Shown in pieces: positions 61,376 to 64,000 of a DNA stretch of 64,000 bases. The notes beneath the pieces were generated by a model. It had not been told where the DNA came from and made no database searches. It was given only the letters and a program-made list of their open reading frames with translations. The stretch is from assembly GCF_004016525.1 (NCBI RefSeq), contig NZ_SACJ01000002.1, forward strand, positions 186,001 through 250,000, in the 5' to 3' direction. Source of the DNA: Flavobacterium sufflavum. Lineage in GTDB: Bacteria; Bacteroidota; Bacteroidia; Flavobacteriales; Flavobacteriaceae. Position 1 is the first letter of the stretch, and the number at the start of each line of letters is the position of its first letter. The translations under genes were made by a program, and so were the position numbers.

Positions 61376-62365
61376 ATGTCGCAAATAGAACCAATTTTAC
61401 AAGAGAATAAAAATCGTTTCGTAATATTTCCTATCAAACATCATGATATTTGGGAATGGTACAAAAAGATGGAGGCTAGTTTTTGGACAGCCGAAGAAAT
61501 CGATTTGTCTCAAGATTTACATGATTGGAACAATAAATTGAATTCGGACGAGAAATATTTTATCAAACATATTTTAGCTTTTTTTGCGGCTTCTGATGGA
61601 ATTGTAAATGAAAATTTAGCTGAGAATTTTGTGAATGAAGTACAATATGCTGAAGCTAAATTTTTCTATGGTTTCCAAATTATGATGGAAAACATTCATA
61701 GTGAAACTTATTCGCTTTTGATTGATACTTATGTAAAAGACGAAACTGAGAAAGACGAATTATTTAATGCGTTAGAGGTTTTTCCGGCAATTAGAAAAAA
61801 AGCGGATTGGGCTTTGAAATGGATCGAATCTGATTCTTTTGCCGAAAGATTAATTGCTTTTGCAGCTGTGGAAGGAATTTTCTTTTCTGGTGCTTTCTGT
61901 TCTATTTATTGGTTGAAAAAACGTGGTTTAATGCCAGGATTGACTTTTTCTAACGAATTGATTTCTCGTGACGAAGGTGTTCACTGTGATTTTGCGGTGC
62001 ATTTACACAACCACCACTTGGTGAATAAAGTGTCTAAAGAAAGAATCAAAGAGATTATCGTGGACGCTTTGGATATTGAAAGAGAGTTTATCACCGAATC
62101 ACTTCCTGTGAGTTTGATAGGTATGAATGCCGGTTTGATGACTCAGTATTTAGAGTTTGTTACTGATAGATTATTAGTGGAATTAGGTTGCGAAAGAGTG
62201 TATAACACCGCAAATCCATTTGACTTTATGGATATGATTTCGCTTCAGGGAAAAACAAATTTCTTTGAGAAAAAAGTGGCTGAATATCAAAAAGCAGGTG
62301 TTTTAAACAGCGGAACTGCGAATGACTCTGATGCTCAGAAAATTTCATTTGACGCTGATTTTTAA
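61376..62365 (+). CDS. nrdB: Ribonucleotide reductase small subunit, class Ia
   Basis: 329 residues. Di-iron ligands and radical tyrosine lie in [36 protein letters not shown] (Glu, His and the Tyr of IHSETY), [14 protein letters not shown] and [10 protein letters not shown]. The [14 protein letters not shown] form is the eukaryote-like type common in Bacteroidota. It generates the radical that nrdA uses to reduce nucleotides. The large-subunit gene follows after 186 bases holding a hairpin repeat, so they probably share regulation. Confidence 0.95.
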   Translation: MSQIEPILQENKNRFVIFPIKHHDIWEWYKKMEASFWTAEEIDLSQDLHDWNNKLNSDEKYFIKHILAFFAASDGIVNENLAENFVNEVQYAEAKFFYGFQIMMENIHSETYSLLIDTYVKDETEKDELFNALEVFPAIRKKADWALKWIESDSFAERLIAFAAVEGIFFSGAFCSIYWLKKRGLMPGLTFSNELISRDEGVHCDFAVHLHNHHLVNKVSKERIKEIIVDALDIEREFITESLPVSLIGMNAGLMTQYLEFVTDRLLVELGCERVYNTANPFDFMDMISLQGKTNFFEKKVAEYQKAGVLNSGTANDSDAQKISFDADF

Positions 62366-62409
62366 TAGTTCGGCTTCTTTATAATAAACAAATTACTATT
62401 TACGGCTCT

Positions 62410-62480
62410 AGCCCAGATAGCAGTGAAAATCCTTTTATCTCTTTCTTTAAGAGATAAAAGATTGCAGCGGATAGCTGGAA
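62410..62480. repeat. Hairpin repeat between nrdB and nrdA
   Basis: A perfect 12-bp stem CTTTTATCTCTT (62432-62443) with 62449-62460, flanked by AGCCCAGATAGCAG (62410 on) and ATTGCAGCGGATAGCTGG (62461-62478), partly complementary outer arms. The flanks resemble a dispersed Flavobacterium repeat that I remember, unchecked. It could attenuate nrdA. Confidence 0.6.
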
Positions 62481-62551
62481 ACAGCTCCAAAAAAGATTAC
62501 AAATAACCAAAAACAGTGAAGGGATTCCCTGTTTTACAAAACCCAAAACTT

Positions 62552-64000
62552 ATGTACGTAGTAAAAAGAGACGGCCACAAAGAGCCAGTAATGTTCGACA
62601 AAATCACAGAGAGAATTAAAAAACTTTGCTATGGTTTAAATGATTTAGTGGATGCCGTAAAAGTGGCAATGCGCGTGATTGAAGGATTGTATGATGGAGT
62701 TTCTACGTCAGAGTTAGATAATTTAGCGGCTGAGACTGCGGCTTCGATGACCATTGCGCATCCGGATTATGCTCAGTTGGCAGCGAGAATTGCAATTTCG
62801 AATTTGCATTCGAATACAAAAAAATCATTTTCGGAAACAATGACCGAAATGTATCACTATGTGAATCCAAGAAACGGTCAGGCTGCGCCATTGATTTCTG
62901 ATGAAGTATTTAAGGTAATTCAGGAAAATGCGGCTTTCTTAGATTCTCATATTATTTATACAAGAGATTTTAATTATGATTATTTTGGTTTCAAAACTTT
63001 AGAGCGTTCTTATTTGTTAAAAATAAACGGGAAAATCGTAGAGAGACCACAACATATGTTAATGCGTGTAGCTGTTGGTATTCACTTAGATGATTTACAG
63101 TCTGTTTTAGAAACTTACGACTTAATGTCTAAAAAGTTCTTTACGCATGCTACTCCAACATTATTTAATGCAGGTACTCCAAAAGCTCAAATGTCTTCTT
63201 GTTTCCTTTTGGCAATGCAGGATGATAGTATTGATGGAATTTATGATACTTTAAAACAAACGGCTAAAATCTCGCAATCAGCGGGAGGAATCGGGCTTTC
63301 TATTCATAATGTTCGTGCTACAGGTTCTTATATTCGTGGGACAAACGGAACTTCAAACGGGATTGTTCCTATGTTGAGAGTATTTAACGATACGGCCCGT
63401 TATGTAGATCAGGGTGGAGGAAAGCGCAAAGGTAGTTTTGCTATTTATATCGAAACTTGGCATGCTGATATCTTTGAATTCCTGGATTTGAAAAAGAACA
63501 CAGGAAAAGAAGAAATGCGTGCGAGAGATTTATTCTTCGCAATGTGGACTTCTGATTTGTTCATGAAACGTGTGCAGGAAGATGCAGCCTGGACTTTGAT
63601 GTGTCCTAATGAATGTCCTGGTTTATATGATGTTTACGGAGATGAGTTTGAAGCTTTGTACATTGATTATGAAAACCGTGGAAAAGGTAGAAAAACCATC
63701 AGAGCACGTGAATTATGGGAGAAAATTCTGGAATCTCAAATCGAGACCGGAACACCATACATGTTATATAAAGATTCGGTTAACCGTAAATCAAACCAAA
63801 AAAACTTAGGAACTATTCGTTCTTCTAACTTGTGTACCGAAATTATGGAGTACACTTCTAAGGATGAAATTGCGGTTTGTAACTTAGCTTCGCTTTCATT
63901 GCCAATGTTTGTTGATAACGGAAAATTTGATCATCAGGCATTGTTTAATGTTACTAAACGTGTAACAAGAAACCTGAATAAGGTAATTGACAGAAACTAT
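62552..64000 (+). CDS. nrdA: Ribonucleotide reductase large subunit, class Ia (3' end outside window)
   Basis: The first 483 codons are present, open to the window's end; about 60% of the usual length. It opens with an ATP-cone ([20 protein letters not shown]), giving overall activity control by ATP/dATP. Then [34 protein letters not shown] (first redox Cys), [29 protein letters not shown], and the active-site Cys in [13 protein letters not shown] (N-L-C-x-E), with [10 protein letters not shown] carrying the second redox Cys. All are intact. Reduces ribonucleoside diphosphates together with nrdB. The frame has no stop before base 64000. Confidence 0.96.
   Translation, partial: MYVVKRDGHKEPVMFDKITERIKKLCYGLNDLVDAVKVAMRVIEGLYDGVSTSELDNLAAETAASMTIAHPDYAQLAARIAISNLHSNTKKSFSETMTEMYHYVNPRNGQAAPLISDEVFKVIQENAAFLDSHIIYTRDFNYDYFGFKTLERSYLLKINGKIVERPQHMLMRVAVGIHLDDLQSVLETYDLMSKKFFTHATPTLFNAGTPKAQMSSCFLLAMQDDSIDGIYDTLKQTAKISQSAGGIGLSIHNVRATGSYIRGTNGTSNGIVPMLRVFNDTARYVDQGGGKRKGSFAIYIETWHADIFEFLDLKKNTGKEEMRARDLFFAMWTSDLFMKRVQEDAAWTLMCPNECPGLYDVYGDEFEALYIDYENRGKGRKTIRARELWEKILESQIETGTPYMLYKDSVNRKSNQKNLGTIRSSNLCTEIMEYTSKDEIAVCNLASLSLPMFVDNGKFDHQALFNVTKRVTRNLNKVIDRNY

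Overview
The window looks like the chromosome of a Flavobacteriaceae bacterium, most likely Flavobacterium or a close relative. The evidence is AT-rich DNA, type IX secretion (T9SS) sorting domains of both types, a SprF-like protein, a hybrid two-component sensor with Reg_prop propeller, DUF4271/DUF4296 proteins, lipoproteins with acidic surface-export-like signals, near absence of Shine-Dalgarno sequences, and several promoters of the Bacteroidetes TTG-N17-23-TAnnTTTG type. No rRNA, tRNA, CRISPR array, prophage or insertion sequence was seen. Two genes run off the ends: leuS at the left and nrdA at the right.

Layout. 1-10.4 kb is mostly housekeeping: leuS end, a membrane Zn-peptidase bracketed by two copies of a dispersed palindromic repeat, a haem lipoprotein, a PAS kinase, a DUF4271-hemD operon, a glycosyltransferase-dihydroorotase-DUF4296 operon, an epimerase next to a perfect 60-bp palindrome, and tyrS. 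10.4-19.0 kb is a small carbohydrate locus without SusCD: a hybrid sensor/regulator, a GH2 enzyme, and an SGNH-esterase/NodB-deacetylase fusion. 19-20.4 kb holds a small membrane protein and an orphan LuxE-like protein.

20.4-36.1 kb is a phosphate-response island. A TonB receptor, a beta-helix surface lipoprotein and a protein that is little more than a T9SS sorting domain are transcribed away from phoB-phoR. Two successive porin-pstS pairs, then pstC-pstA-pstB-phoU, follow on the other side. Reading the promoters by eye, I find TTAACAT-like 7-mers repeated every 11 bp in front of the TonB receptor, both porins and the second pstS. At all four promoters one 7-mer ends exactly 19 nt before a TAnnTTTG-like -7 element. 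This suggests a Pho box and joins the TonB/beta-helix/T9SS trio to the Pho regulon; it is the most interesting system in the window. PstC also carries an unusual six-copy 13-residue repeat in its first periplasmic loop.

36.2-40.8 kb holds signalling genes: a CHASE3/multi-PAS protein that has a phospho-acceptor helix but no ATPase domain, and a kinase/LuxR-type regulator pair. 41.1-51.4 kb is a surface-adhesin operon: a 2428-residue DUF11-repeat protein with a type B T9SS C-terminus, a PorP/SprF-like partner and an OmpA-family lipid/peptidoglycan anchor candidate. It contains five near-identical 363-bp tandem repeats. 51.4-64 kb returns to metabolism: a glycosyltransferase, lysC, a GNAT enzyme, fbp, a TerB-like protein, a four-gene operon (HupE-like, dCMP deaminase, S41 protease, lipoprotein), a half-size flavoprotein, a DUF3109 protein, and nrdB-nrdA.

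All calls come from reading motifs in the sequence; no database search was run. Where an internal ATG fits the family better than the longest open frame, the shorter start is given.
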